DNA of 64,000 bases from Hippopus hippopus (GCA_946811185.2 OX328100.1:20448999-20512998); one strand, 5' to 3'; shown: positions 1 through 12,267, numbered from the stretch's first letter. The notes: a model not told the origin generated them from the letters alone. Translations and numbers: made by a program.

Positions 1-321
1 AACCTTGACTCTTTCAAAGCAATTACTTTCATCTTTTTAACTATTAAAAGGGTTAGCCTTTTAGTGCTATGGGCGAAAACCATGGCTTTGGCGACATACG
101 TAGATCAATACCAGATTGAAGAGAACGTGTAGTCTGATCTTGGATCAACAGTCGGCTTGTTCAGTGAAGTATTTAAGATAAAAATCCTTCTGAGTTTTAC
201 TAGATTGTATATCCAATTGTCGAAAGGTGGGTCCAGCTTTCATGTGTATCTGGCATTGAAAGGGTATATGCCGCTAGTATTTTTCACTGTGAGAAGCCCT
301 GAATATTTGTGAAAGCTAACA

Positions 322-520
322 GCTTTCAGAGCTCCAGATAGAGGGAGTGATTTTGATTTTAGAATTAGAAATATTAATTATTCTCCACCAAACCCTATGT
401 TATGGGTACTCGTTAGAATCGTCTCATCGAGAAGAATCTAATGAGTACCCACAACACGGGGTTTAAAAGAGAAATAATGGAATTAGAATAACATCACTCC
501 CCCTTAAATGGAGCTCTGAG
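322..520. repeat. Family G foldback element, copy 1
   Basis: Ends with gagctccagatagagggagtg and its inverted partner (cactcccccttaaatggagctc). The centre is an inverted repeat (tatgggtactcgttagaatc against ttctaatgagtaccca). Contains aatattaattattc. Confidence 0.8.
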
Positions 521-1401
521 CTTTTTTATATAAAGACCGTGGAACTGTCTCAAAGCAATGACATGACATTTCAAAACTTTTCATGGATTATTCTCATGGA
601 TTATAATCAGACTTTAAATAGTGTTTATCAAAGCAAAGTCACTTTCGACTACTAAAAGCAATAGCAACTACACGTAAAACATGCCTTTAATGTTTCAAAG
701 CAAGATTCTTTCATTGCTGCATCTTGACGCAATTTATTTTTCGACCACTTTTTATCATTAGACGGTCTTGAGACGGGGATCTAAAACAAGCCAGTCAAGT
801 TTTTTTTTTTCAGCACAATAAAAAAAGAGAAAAAAGGAACTATACAAACGAATAATGGTCAACCGTTGAAATGTATCTTTCCAAAATATCTCTGAGAAGG
901 TGCATTTTTCAAGCACTGTAGTAAGAACCAATAGGATACATACCTGAAAATGACTGAAGTTACGTTGAAATACAGTTTAACACACAAATACGTGCATGTG
1001 CGGGTACCAATATGAAAAAAAAACCTTCAGCGTCAAGCGTCTGTCCAAGCAATGCTGACTTTTCTTTTTTATGTTAACCGTTAATTGGATGTTCGAGTTC
1101 CTTTTTATCATTTTTACTATCATTTAATTGCACACAATATGCCCTCTGTCACTTTTAAACCCTTTTCTTCCATTTATGGGCTTTCTTGTGGGTCCTCACA
1201 ACATTTTATTTGAAAATACTGTAGTGAATGTTTCAATAGCTCGAATGAAGCATTCTCAACATTTATCACGTTGTTCCCGTTACAATCTACAATACATGTA
1301 TTTAATTTTTAATTTTCTTTTTAAGCATGTGACTTTATGTTGCCGGTTTAAATTTAAAAAATAATAATAATAATAATAAAAAATTGCTCAGAGATACGGG
1401 A
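521..1401. other. AT-rich spacer, nothing recognised
   Basis: No convincing frame or repeat family seen; homopolymer runs only. The same holds for 1-321. Confidence 0.5.
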
Positions 1402-1622
1402 TAACTCTGTACTAAACAATCTTGACTTTCGACTATTTCAGGAAGGAGGTCTTTTAAAACATTGTTGAAAAAGGAGAAAATGCTGGTACCCAGCATTTTC
1501 TCCTTTTCCCACAATGTTTTTAACACATTCAAGGACAAATCCCATCTTTTTAGCGACACTGTAATTGTCGTCTGCAGGTGCTTTAGGTTTAGACCAGTCT
1601 AAAAAATAATTGTAAAGAGTTA
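1402..1622 (+). repeat. Family A copy A1
   Basis: Family A is a ~220 bp element. The ends read accaaacaatcccgagtttt and its partner aaaattttgtcgtttggtaa; the centre is a long palindrome around gctggtaaccagc. Here the centre is gctggtacccagc and the left arm has changes. Confidence 0.8.
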
Positions 1623-2518
1623 CGAGGACTTTTTACTTTGTTAAATGATGCGCAACAACATAGGGAAAACACCAGTTGGCAGGGAGAGAGAAAAACGATA
1701 CCGATTGCACTGTCTCCTTTTATGACGTTTATACCGCCTGTCTTTTTTTTTTTTTTTTTTTATTTCAAAATCGATTTAATTAAAAATCAATACAAGCAAA
1801 AATCAAACGTTTTTTCCTTCTTAAAGACAAGAAAGAACAAAAAACAAGATGAGATAAAAATTTAGTTAAACAAGCAGACCGTATGTCGCGTTTTCTGACA
1901 AAAAAATGCTATAATTTGTAAACGGAATTATGGCGATTAACACCCGGTGTTCAAACGGTAAAAATAGTGCTAACTACGTCACGGGTGAACGGGGAAACCT
2001 CCCAGATGCGAAACACGTCACATCTGGTAGAGTGCAAATTTTTACCGATGTAAAAAGTAATTATTCAATTAAAAGAAACAATTTTGACCCTAGTTAAAAA
2101 TTTTATTGCAAATAATATGCTCATTGCATTTTTCGGAAATTCACTGCAAAATACGGACAAGCTTTGTTTTTAAAAAAAGCAACAAAGTCCACCGGACGTC
2201 TGTTACTTTTGTAGAATTTTGTTCCACAAGAATAACGGTTTTGCCCGATTGGCTCGATTAGATACAATTCTGTGAGCTGGGTGGTCACGTGGTATTGGAA
2301 ATTGGAACAGGTGCATTTCCATTGATGGAACAACTACACGAAAAACGATATTCATTTCTTTATTGTTAATAGACTCATTTAGAATTCAACGTGAATTGGA
2401 TCCTTTCGGAGAAGAGGGGAAAAAAAAGTTATAATTTTTGGAGTTTTCGGAATTTTATGAGAAATTTGTGAAGTCGGACAGACGGGATTATTTATTATTC
2501 AGAAGTGTTAGGAATAGT
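1623..2518 (+). other. Upstream region of POU4
   Basis: Contains two similar segments ending in cgtcac (actacgtcacgggtg, aaacacgtcacatctg) near 1974 and 2014, and a weak inverted repeat (cggtaaaaat, atttttaccg). No clear TATA box. The promoter probably lies here or further up. Confidence 0.35.
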
Positions 2519-2644
2519 ATGAACATTGTGAAACCAGGGTTGGGTGTTGGAATGCATCCCCCGTTGAATCCCGGGCACATTTCAGGGCGATATTCACCAC
2601 CCTACCGCCCGCCAGAAAGAATGCGATGCATGACATCGTCCTCG
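2519..2644 (+). CDS. POU4: POU4 exon 1
   Basis: Codes for 42 residues from MNIVKPGLGV to CMTSSS and ends on a codon boundary at the donor tcg|gtatgt. The frame stays open upstream to 2438 without an ATG, so the start at 2519 is the simplest choice. The GRYSPPYRP stretch is the acj6-like part and ties this exon to exon 2, 3.75 kb away. Confidence 0.85.
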
Positions 2645-5600
2645 GTATGTAGTATCACTAATTACAAGAATTGTAAACAAAACGAAATGATTTCTCTCTA
2701 TTTCTCTCTCCCCGACCTCCGAATCATGAATAAATGAAAGCATTCTCTGCTCTCTCTTTTTAATCACCTTTATTAGTTATTCTGAGCCGACTGTGTCATT
2801 ATTTGCTGTGTTTCATATTTTATGAAGTTACGTTTTATCTTTCTGGCTCTCTCTATTAGATTCATTGTATACCTGAAAAGTGTTCGGGAAGGATAAAACT
2901 CTCACAAAAACGGACTTTAATCAATTTTGACAGTTTTGGATATTATATTTCGTACATATCATTGCAGTGTTTTACTAAACATGTTCAGGTAATAGCGGGT
3001 GCTTGGTCTTCAAACTAATCGCTTTTCACTGATTAATATTACTTTATAGATATAGATCTAATTGTTAATAAAAACAATAATCTAAGATGATGTAAATGAA
3101 TAAGTGAACTATTTTCATATCAGTTATAAATCGAATTTTTTGTAAAACGTGAAGAAATCTCACTCTGTGGTCAATGCAAGAGATCTTTAGTAATGGAATT
3201 CGATCGCAGAAACAAAAATTACATTCAAGTGGTACTTGGAAAAGAACTGAAATGTAGTTTTGATATGGGTATTTATCTTATGTAAAGATTTATTGCTTAA
3301 AACCTGATGTTGAAAAAATACTAGTGACAACTTTTTTTTTTAAACACTTTGTCTGAGCTTGTTTATTTAAAATTACATATACACGTAGATAAATTGTCGA
3401 CGCGATACTAAAAAACGTATTGCAAATATTCTTTTTTTTAACTATTTTGCCTCCGAGCAGCTAGACAATTTAACAAAGTCGACTCAATAAAACACTTTGA
3501 AACTTTTATGTTAAAAAAAAGGTCTTTCTTTTCTGATATCATCATAATACAATGACAATCTACAAAATAAGCAAGTGATGCTTTATTTATTACATCAAGT
3601 TGCAATAGAAGTATCAGCCTTTCTTTCATAAACATTCTATTTTATTGCTACCGCAGTGAACTGCAAAACTGCGGCTTTACATATTGCCATGCAAACACGA
3701 TGACCTAAAAGTACTACAAGCGAATACCCATTGTGGCGAGTAAAGTAGGGCGACTCGTTCATAAAAATGTTGCATTTTTTTCGCTTTTTTTTTCCGTAAG
3801 TACATGTAGGCTGTATCATATTTGCCATCTCTTGGTCTGCGAGTAAAGTAAACCACAAATTTAAATTGCGAGAAACCTTCGCATGTATACTATTAAGTCT
3901 TTCAGATATGCAGTGTGACTTCCAAGTTTTTTCTTGCTGAAATCCTGTTTAAAGTGTTGCTTTTATCAAAGTTTCATTTCGCTTCTATGTTAACTCCATT
4001 TTGTAGAACTGTAAATACATTCTATCTCGGTATAGTCTATAACCATTTTTATTATGAATTTGGCTAAAAGGTGCAAAGAAAAAAAATTACATCAATTTAA
4101 ATCAAACTTTTTATGTGTTTTTTGCGCTAAAAGGTGCAAAGAAGAGGGGGAAAAAAAGTTACATCAATTCAAATCAAACTTTTTAAGTGTTACTGACATA
4201 GCTTCATGCAAATGTTTTTTACTGAAATAAATGCAGAAATGATAATTTTGCGCAAATTGTTCTCTTTCGGAATTTCATGCTGGAGGCATTTTTGTTGTAT
4301 TTCTTTTAGTCCACAGTAGCTAATGCGTTGTTCCCAAACGTTTAACTCATTCACTACCAAATAAATAACTTCCTAACGGCTACAAATACAGTTCCACTGC
4401 AAGGTGAGTAGACACCTCAGATATAATCTAGAATAACAGAGTGGACCGTGTAGATCAGAGATTAGACTTCACGTTCTACGGAGTCTGATCTTGATCTACA
4501 TTGTCCACAAAAGCTTTTTGTGTCATTAACTCTAAGGATAGAGTTAACTATTTCGAATTTATTCCTAATATACCAAGACGAGGTAATAATTTTTACATCA
4601 TTATTGTTGTATCTATAAACTGCAGTGGAGTCATATACCGTGAATGAAAGCGACGACATCCAAATATCCAACTAATTTGCTCAAAACGAGTCTAATACTA
4701 TTGAAATATGACATCTTTAAATTGTTTTCGAGCCAGCTAAAGTAATTAGGTTTCATTAGCATCGGCCAGAGCAGATGTGTTCGCATTTCTGGGACTAGTG
4801 TACCACTGCACTGTTATACAGCACTGCATTCTGTAGTTTGGGTGCATTAACTCTATCTGCTAAGCGCGACTTCCTGACCTTTTGCGGACAGTGTAGATCA
4901 AGATCAGACTGCACAGAACGTGCAGTGTGATCTTGGATCTACACTGTCCGATAAGGAGATATTTTTGTCCCAAAACTACCTTTGAAATAGCAAAATTTGG
5001 GTTTTTTACTATCGGCTTGAAAGTTTCGTGTAAGTTGTTTAGCAGGAAATGGGTTAATTCTTTCCCAAACGACGGATTTTGGACTCTTCAAAACTGAACG
5101 CAACTGCGGACAACAAATTAAAAATTAGAACAAATGAGAGGAATTTCTCTGACGGAATAGAAAACTTTTTGGGCAAAAGGAGAAATGCTGGTTACCAGCA
5201 TTTTCTCCTTTTCCCCAAAATGTTTTCAAAAGCCTGTTTCCTCGGGGTAGTGAAAGCACGGGATTGTACGGTACAGACAGACAGGGAAACAGACTTAAAA
5301 CAGGCACATGATCATCCAGTCTCAGTTAAAAACTGAATGCATATTCTTTAAAGTTACAATTATTTTTATTCACCCTTAGCTGCTAAATTAATTTTAGATG
5401 TCCAGCCAATAGTGAAAACCCATAGTTTGCGGTTAGAACATTTTGCCTGTTGGAGAAATCTCACCGTATCGGACAGTGTAGATCCAAGATCAGAACGTGC
5501 AGTATGAACTTGATCTACACTGTCCGCAAGAGCCCGCAAAAGTCGCTCTTGGCAGGTTTAATAATGAAAGATATATCATAATGTAGCCGGTTTTCACATC

Positions 5601-7286
5601 GTGAGATAGGGAGAAATTCTTTGTTACAAGCAATTGTACGTTTTCTCAGGATGTGTAATTGCTCGTTATAAGCAATTGCCCCACTTTCCTACGCTGCTTC
5701 CGTGCCATTTAAATTGGACATTTGTTCCCGCCCCCTCCTTTTTTTTTAAATTGAGTATTCCTTCTTAAAATGTTCGTGTTGAGTTTTCACAAATTTCGTT
5801 TCAAATAAAAATTATATGACTGACAAGTTCAAATAAGAATCATATGACTGACATTTATTGCAAAAACTCGTGTTCAGCATTATTGCCTATACATGTAACC
5901 CAAACATACTTTAAATTCTAAGACTCTAAGGGTTTTATATTCTATAGTATATACCAATAAATATATATATATTTTTCCCCGTTTTATTGAATTGAAATAA
6001 AAAAGATGGAAGTACCATAAAAATTGCAAAAAAGTAATTCAGATAAAATGTAATTGAGCTAGTAAGATTAAGGTTGCCACGTCTGAAATCTTGTAAATAT
6101 ATGCAAACCGATTCTTTCATCCTTTTGAATAAAATCCCGTGTTTTTACGAACCTTAGAATGAACGCTATTGAAAATAATATAACAAACGAGAATTTTCTA
6201 TTTTTCCCCACTCAAAGTTTTCTAACCATTTGTAGATTAATGCCATAATTAGAGTCACATTTATCGTCTTCAAATGCTTTCAATGTGGACAATTCGTAAT
6301 TTTTTGTCGTTTGGAAGCGTTAATCTCCAGAAACCATTTTTCTTCACGCATAGAAATGGTGACTCTTAAAAACTAAGGTTTCTTTTTTATATTTTCAGGG
6401 TAACTTTTTCGGAGGTTTTGAAGATGGGCTACTGGCGAGGGCCGAGGTCCTGGCCGCGGTGGATATTTCCAAATCTCCCCAACATATGATGAAACCCGAC
6501 GGTTTATACGGACACACGGCCGGTGATATCGGGATGCACCAGCCGGGACCATCGAGACAACAGATGCAAATGCACGGTCCTGGTGGCTTCGGACCGCATG
6601 ACTCCATGCTCGATCAGCTATCAACGAATACCGGTATGCCATTATCGGGCATGCCAGACCATCACAACATGAATAACATCTCGTCTCATCCAAACCCCCA
6701 CCAGATGTACCCACCTATGTACTCTCACCCAAACCCGATGAATCACCCCCAACACATGCCCCCACACCATCAGGTTCACCATTCTATGCACGATACAGAT
6801 TGCGACCCCCGGGAACTGGAGGCGTTTGCTGAACGTTTCAAACAAAGGAGAATTAAACTTGGCGTCACACAAGCCGATGTTGGTAGTGCTCTTGCAAACT
6901 TGAAACTTCCGGGAGTGGGCTGTCTAAGCCAGAGCACGATTTGTAGGTTCGAATCTCTAACATTAAGCCATAACAATATGATTGCTCTCAAACCAATACT
7001 TCAAACCTGGCTGGAAGAGGCCGAAAAGGCTGCCAGGGAGAAAAAGGAGGCTGAAGCAAATGGAGTTATGTCCCCTTCTGAGAAGAAACGCAAACGAACG
7101 TCAATCGCGGCACCTGAGAAACGGTCATTAGAGGCATATTTCGCAGTACAACCGAGACCTTCTGGTGAAAAAATTGCTCAAATCGCTGAAAAGTTAGACT
7201 TGAAGAAAAATGTAGTTCGAGTGTGGTTTTGCAATCAAAGACAAAAGCAAAAGAGAATGAAATTTTCCGCGTCAACTGGTCATTAG
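2519..7286 (+). CDS. POU4: POU class 4 homeodomain transcription factor (Brn-3/acj6 type), two exons
   Basis: Sequence-specific nuclear DNA-binding protein; the POU4 family specifies sensory neurons and other neurons in animals. Exons 2519-2644 and 6399-7286 join in phase 0 (donor tcg|gtatgt, acceptor attttcag|ggtaac) to give 337 aa. Seen in the protein: an N-terminal stretch with GRYSPPYRPPERMRCM, similar to the start of insect acj6; the POU-IV box at about residues 47-64 (FEDGLLARAEVLAAVDIS); a His/Met/Pro-rich linker (~65-175); the POU-specific domain at ~179-252 (ELEAFAERFKQRRIKLGVTQ); and the homeodomain at ~272-331 with helix 3 NVVRVWFCNQRQKQKRMKFS, typical of class IV. The chosen start is the ATG at 2519, the first ATG in an open frame that reaches back to 2438. 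The single intron after a short first exon matches the known POU4 gene layout. Alternative first exons cannot be excluded. Confidence 0.95.
2645..4439 (+). other. POU4 intron, repeat-free part
   Basis: AT-rich. A 40-odd-base segment (gctaaaaggtgcaaagaa) is duplicated at 4062 and 4128. No exon-like frame flanked by splice sites was seen. 5566-6398 is likewise featureless. Confidence 0.45.
4440..4512. repeat. Family F core
   Basis: Hairpin ccgtgtagatcagagattag against gatcttgatctacattgtcc. Confidence 0.65.
4840..5055 (+). repeat. Family F element F2
   Basis: Family F: ~200 bp, hairpin gtgtagatcaagatcagact against gtctgatcttggatctacac, side sequence ggttttactatcggcttgaa. Nearly complete here. 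Confidence 0.85.
5058..5272 (-). repeat. Family A copy A2
   Basis: Inverted orientation, centre gctggttaccagc; lies in the POU4 intron directly after a family F copy. Confidence 0.8.
5380..5565 (-). repeat. Family F element F3
   Basis: Inverted copy 325 bp from F2; side sequence ccagccaatagtgaaaaccc. Confidence 0.82.
6399..7286 (+). CDS. POU4: POU4 exon 2 (POU-IV box, POU-specific domain, homeodomain)
   Basis: Starts after the acceptor tttttatattttcag and reads GNFFGGFEDGLLARAEVLAA, so the POU-IV box sits at the exon start. It is open to TAG at 7284-7286. The DNA-binding part is highly conserved, with no frameshift or missing recognition-helix residue (W, F, N and R of WFCNQR are present). 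Confidence 0.96.
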   Translation, partial: GNFFGGFEDGLLARAEVLAAVDISKSPQHMMKPDGLYGHTAGDIGMHQPGPSRQQMQMHGPGGFGPHDSMLDQLSTNTGMPLSGMPDHHNMNNISSHPNPHQMYPPMYSHPNPMNHPQHMPPHHQVHHSMHDTDCDPRELEAFAERFKQRRIKLGVTQADVGSALANLKLPGVGCLSQSTICRFESLTLSHNNMIALKPILQTWLEEAEKAAREKKEAEANGVMSPSEKKRKRTSIAAPEKRSLEAYFAVQPRPSGEKIAQIAEKLDLKKNVVRVWFCNQRQKQKRMKFSASTGH

Positions 7287-7306
7287 CCATGTCCCCTTTA
7301 AAAAAA

Positions 7307-7312
7307 AATAAA
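7307..7312 (+). promoter_or_regulatory. Candidate POU4 polyadenylation signal
   Basis: AATAAA 21 bases after the POU4 stop codon, in an A-rich run. A second one (aataaa near 7447) lies inside the family I element. Which one is used cannot be seen from sequence. Confidence 0.4.
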
Positions 7313-7427
7313 GAGATTAATTTTCAAACATAACGAAGTAAAACTACAGTATGTAGATATTTTAAATCCCCAACAATCAAACAAATGTACATACACAAAT
7401 ATTGTACATAGTTTTAATACGCTTTAA

Positions 7428-7783
7428 GGCCCAGTAGCAGCCAAAAATAAACAATACAGGTTTTAAAATGCATGTAAATTTAGACCATTCCAAAATATGG
7501 ACATTATTGTTAGGATAACAATCTTTTATTGTACAGTCGGTCCAAATGCTAGTCGCTGGTAGAAAACTGCCTTATAGATATATGTACAAAGTAAACAAAA
7601 GATAGAGCGGCCTGGCAGGTTTTGACAGAAAAATTCATTTTTCTGCCAGCGACTAACACGTGGACCAGATGGCACAATAACAGATTGCCATCTTCACAAT
7701 AATTTCCAAACCTTTAAATGGTATGATTTAAATTTCAGTGCACTTTAACACCCGTATTTTTTACTTTTGGCCGCTACTGTGCC
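7428..7783. repeat. Family I element with long TIRs, in POU4 3' flank
   Basis: Ends ggcccagtagcagccaaaa and ttttggccgctactgtgcc are inverted partners. Inner segments cagtcggtccaaatgctagt and gactaacacgtggaccagat are also paired. Confidence 0.82.
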
Positions 7784-8179
7784 TTTACGTCATGTATTTC
7801 AATTTTTTTCAAATTTTTTTTATATATATATATTTTTTTTTCGAAATGTTAAGTGCAATGTACTTTTTAGAATGTGAGTTTGGAGTGATCATAATTATTA
7901 ACTCATTTCTGTGCGATTGTAACCAGATGAAATCGTACCCGAATGAATGCATGTTCCCGACTGTTAATTATTTGTATTAATTTTATCGATCAATGGCCCT
8001 GTTAATCAATGATCAAAGTCGACGAGAGACGGACTTCACACGGAAAATAAAAACGCTGTTGGCGATTAGTGGAATGGTTAGACACGAGTCCTGAACAGAC
8101 TGCAGGTAGTTGACTTTAATCCATTACTTTATACTCGAGTAACGTTATTTTGAACTCGTCCTGCTGAAGTCATCCATTC

Positions 8180-8384
8180 AACCATTTATCACACAATCCG
8201 GAGTTTTAACGACCCCTTGGAAGAAGGCCTTAGAAAACATTTTAGGAAAAGGAGAAAATGCTGGTAACCAGCATTTTCTCCTTTTCCTAAAATGTTTTCT
8301 AGCCTTTCAACGACAAATTCTAACGTTTGAGCCACGTGTATTTTGTCGTCTGCCACTGCTTCCAATTTAGAAAAGTAAAAATTA
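8180..8384 (+). repeat. Family A copy A3, perfect palindrome
   Basis: The core at 8232-8300 is a perfect palindrome; both arms carry ttttagg/cctaaaa in place of the family's ttgtggg/cccacaa. Confidence 0.9.
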
Positions 8385-8823
8385 GTATTCTTGCCGCAGA
8401 CGACTCATAAAAAGTTTTGTTGCAAATGGAGAAATTGCTTTAATTAAGAGAGATTTAACCATTTGTCTCAAACGGTTTGGTTAATCGTCAGCATATTTTT
8501 AAACCATCACGTCATGTATGATAAAGATTACTCGAAACTAAGTACAAAACAGCTTACTTAGTAATTTTTTAAATTTGTCGAAAATGAAAACATGTTCAGA
8601 CGACAAGTTAGATGTTGCTATTATAATTACTTGTCCTAAAAAAGGTACATTTAAAACAGATACATGCAGTAATGCACACAATGATTTCAAAAGCCTTTCT
8701 CCGTTGGGTCCTGAAAAAATAGGGATCGTGTTGTAAAAGGTTAATTGACAGAGTAAAGGACAGGGATCCAATTTCTGTATGTTGTGTGAGAATTATTCTT
8801 TATAAACGAAATTTTATGCTGAT

Positions 8824-8870
<47 letters not shown>

Positions 8871-9147
8871 TTCACTTATTTATTTTGGTCATCTTTTCAT
8901 TCATTCATTCATTCATTCATTCATCCGCTTGGTTTGAATTTCATTGTCTAAAAAAAAGTCTTAAAAATTGTTTCCATCAATGGACAAATTTTCAAAGGCT
9001 GGAAAACTTACTTGTAACAATCCAGTCAGTTTAAAACCATTACATTCCTCAGTTTATTAAGATATTTCGTCTGTTATTGAGTTAACCCATTACCATTGGC
9101 ATACCAGTTTTTAAGTCAGGGTAAAAGACAGCCTGTTGAAAATATTA
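8385..9147. other. Intergenic, microsatellite only
   Basis: Apart from the ATTT/ATTC tract nothing is recognised; 7784-8179 is also featureless. Confidence 0.45.
8819..8932 (+). repeat. (ATTT)n and (ATTC)n microsatellite
   Basis: About 15 ATTT units, a short interruption, then about 7 ATTC units. Confidence 0.97.
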
Positions 9148-9389
9148 GGGTTCTAATGCACATGCAAAAAGTATCGACCCAGATCAGCCTGTCAGTCCGC
9201 ACAAGCTAATATGAGTCGAAATTTTTTATTGTTGATCAATTTTCTGCATGCCTAATGACCATTTTACCTCGGGATTCAGCCGGTTGTTAAACAAATTGGA
9301 TCTTATGGCTCTATGATTATGTGATAACTTGCTCGCTTTAATGCATCACGGAAATGCATTAACCCCCCTTTTGCCAGAGTGTGGTTCAT
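9148..9389 (-). repeat. Family C copy C1
   Basis: Family C: ~255 bp, ends like gagccatgctctggcaaaag and cacagagcatggctca, with a GC-rich hairpin toward one end. This copy is worn and inverted. Confidence 0.78.
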
Positions 9390-9861
9390 TTATTTATGAC
9401 GTATTTAAACTTGGTCTGAATGGTAATGGCTCACTAATTTCACGATTACATTCCTTATTATATCTAGAACGACATTCCGTTTTCTTTTTTTTTTTGTTCG
9501 AAACGTTTACATTTTTTCGAAAATAAAATAAGATAAAATCTGCGATAACTATTTTTCCCATACTCTCCAACAACTAAGTAAGGGTTTTATACTGAAATCA
9601 GATTGTTTGACTGTCCGTCCGTCTGTCTGCCCCTTCGTAGATACAATATCATGTTCTCTTCTCTCCCTGCAGCTTTCAACCAGTCTAGCTGGAAATTAAA
9701 TGCATAGCCATGGGACATGGGAACTTGTGCACCTGTAATTTTCATTATGATTGTTTGATTAGAACAGGAGTTTTAGCCCTTTGAATGTTTTTTTTTTGTT
9801 TTTTTGTTACGGTAACCAGTGGGGGTGCTTGCAACTTGCAAATGGTTATGAATATGAATAT

Positions 9862-10129
9862 GGGCCATGCTCTGGCAAAAGGGTGTTTAATGCATAGTCG
9901 TGATGCATTATACCAAGCAAGTGATTACGTGTATATAATTATGAATCCTTCAAATCCATTTTGTTTAAAAGTAGACTGAATTATTAGGTAGACCGGTCCT
10001 TTAAAGTGCAGAAAATAGACTGATAGCAAAAAATGTCGACCGAGGTCAGCCTGCGCGGAGTGCGCAGGCTGACCTGGGTCGATACTTTTTGCAGATGCAT
10101 TAAACCCTTTTTCACGAAGCATGGCTCAA
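9862..10129 (+). repeat. Family C copy C2
   Basis: Complete; hairpin gtcagcctgcgcggagtgcg. Confidence 0.88.
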
Positions 10130-10360
10130 ATATTAAAATACGTACTTCCTACTGTGCGAATATATGCTAGTCTTTTTTGATAATTATGTATCAATTGTAT
10201 GTTTATTTGTTCCAGACATTTTTTAGTTTTTAAGTGGAATACTTTAACTAATCTTTTTTTTACTGAAAATTGCGATTTTTAATGCTCCTGAAGAAGACGG
10301 TTTTGACTTATCTTTGAAAAAAAATTCTTTACTTTAAATACCTTAGTTTGTAGTCTCCTT

Positions 10361-10588
10361 TAACTCTTTAACAAACGACAAAATTTTGGGCTGGCCTAAA
10401 TTGAAAGCATTAGCAGACGACAAAATAAAATTGACTCAAAAATTGAAATTTGTTTTGGGAAGGGTAGAAAACATTGTGAGAAAAGGAGAAAATGCTGGTT
10501 ACCAGCATTTTCTCCTTTTCCCACAATGTTTTCAAAAGGCTTCTTTCACAGAGTCGTCAAAACCAGGGATTGTTTGGTAAAGAGTTAA
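10361..10588 (-). repeat. Family A copy A4
   Basis: Full length, inverted; both ends (taactctttaacaaacgac and ggtaaagagttaa) present, core nearly perfect. Confidence 0.88.
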
Positions 10589-10629
10589 TGTCAAATGTAC
10601 TCGCCCGCCGTATGTCTGATGAATATAAC

Positions 10630-10888
10630 CATGATCTGTAAAAAGGGGGGTTAATGCATTTGCATACAGTATTGACCAACGTCAGCCTGCTCAGTCCCTG
10701 CGGGCTGACACAGGACGAACCTTATTGCTATTTGTCAATTTTCTGCTTTTCCAAGGACCATTTTACCTTAGGATCCAGCCGGTTATTAGACAAAAATAGG
10801 CTTAACGGATCCGTAATTATGTGATGACTTGATTGGTAAAATGCAACACAGAGATGCATCAAACCCCCTTTTGCCAGAACATGGCTCA
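10630..10888 (-). repeat. Family C copy C3
   Basis: Complete, inverted; hairpin slightly decayed (cagtccctgcgggctgac). Confidence 0.83.
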
Positions 10889-10982
10889 TTGGATTTTTTT
10901 TTTTTTAATTTATATAAACTTCAATGCAATCTGAATATTTGCATGAATTCTATTCTAGTTGACAAGTGTGGCGGACCCTTGT

Positions 10983-11054
10983 CCAACCAATCACGTGTTC
11001 TAACGTAAGTAACGACATAAAAATATTGTGGGAAAAGGAGAAATTGCTGGTAAC
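10983..11054 (+). repeat. Family A fragment A5
   Basis: Left half only, broken off inside the palindrome at gctggtaac. Confidence 0.65.
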
Positions 11055-11597
11055 TCTGGATTGGGAGGTGTAGGGTTAAATAGTTCAACTTTGAAGCAGA
11101 TAAAAATATGATTTTTTTTATTCTAAGAATTAAATATTTTCTGACAACACTTCCAGATTTTTTTTTTTTTCAGACATTAATACCATGAAATAGATCAAAA
11201 CCACAACTTTTCAACTTGACCGAAAAATATAAGCTATAATTTTTCTTTTAATAACAGGGAGAAGAGAAAAGGGAGCCGGCGGACGCTGCGTATTTACAAA
11301 CGCGTCTCTATTTATTTATACAATTGAAAAGGAATTTAATTTGTGTGAGAAAATCAATTTCTTAACATAATATCTCGTGTTTTCTCCCCTCTCTCTGTTA
11401 CACTATACAACACCTGTAATTACAAGTGTATCGATCTCACCCACCCTGTTCCTCATACTTCTTTCCTTTTTTTTTTTTAACCAGCGTTCGTAGCAGACGA
11501 CATTTTCAATCTGGGTCCGTATTCACCAACCATTCTTAAGACAAAGAGCATTCTTGGTCTCATTTTCTAAAATTTTCTTTTTCTCTTGTTTGTATTA

Positions 11598-11846
11598 GAG
11601 TTTAATGCCGTTTTTAACAGCTTAGGTCATATCACGGCGGCCAGTGCACGTACGCATGTGTTTCCTGGCTTTCTCACACTAGTACTGACACAACTGTCTT
11701 TCCAAGCCGCTGACTACTTTTCTCACATTAATCACAGGTGAGAGGCAAAATCGCCGGAAAGAAAGTTTGCCGCAACCAGGTATCGAACCCGCAACAACCA
11801 GTCACAAGTCAGATACGCTATGCACTGAGCTACCCGGCCGGGCTCA
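11598..11846 (-). mobile_element. tRNA-derived SINE, subfamily 2
   Basis: Reading the - strand: ccgggtagctcagtgca, a B-box-like ggttcgatacctgg, then a body ending agctgttaaaaacggcatta. Same subfamily as 62248-62505. Confidence 0.78.
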
Positions 11847-11979
11847 AAATTTTCTGAATTTGAAAGTAAGACAACTTCTGATTGGCTAAACTAAATGGTT
11901 TAGCCAATTAGTAGTTGCGTTACTTTCTAGATTTAGAATCAAAATGGTTTGGGAATAAGGACCCTGGTATGCTGCTAGT

Positions 11980-12235
11980 TTAACCTTTTACCACACAATC
12001 CAAGGTTTTGACGACGCTGTAAAAGAGGAATTTTAAAAACATCGTGGGTAAAGGAGAAATTGCTGGTCACCAACATTACCCTTTATCATACAATCCGGAG
12101 TTTTAACGACCCTCAGTGAGGAAAAAGCTTTTAGAAACATTGATGAAAAAGGTGAAAATATATTTAGTTTCTTGTTCACAGATGATTTCAATTTGGGCAA
12201 GTTTATTATTTTGTTGTGTAGTAATGGGTTAAAGT
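11980..12235 (+). repeat. Family A copies A6 and A7, tandem and truncated
   Basis: Two left ends follow each other (ccacacaatccaaggttttg and catacaatccggagttttaa). Neither keeps a full palindrome. Confidence 0.7.
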
Positions 12236-12267
12236 AATCAATGGAATGAACTATTCGACTCTGAAGT

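Noticed and set aside
8786..9034. 82-codon frame rich in Leu/Ile/Phe/Tyr
   Set aside because: Translation of the ATTT microsatellite.
10386..10580. Short frames through family A copies (also at 24537, 28096, 35040, 51000)
   Set aside because: The same peptide motif recurs because the palindrome lacks stops; decayed copies break it freely and there is no gene context.
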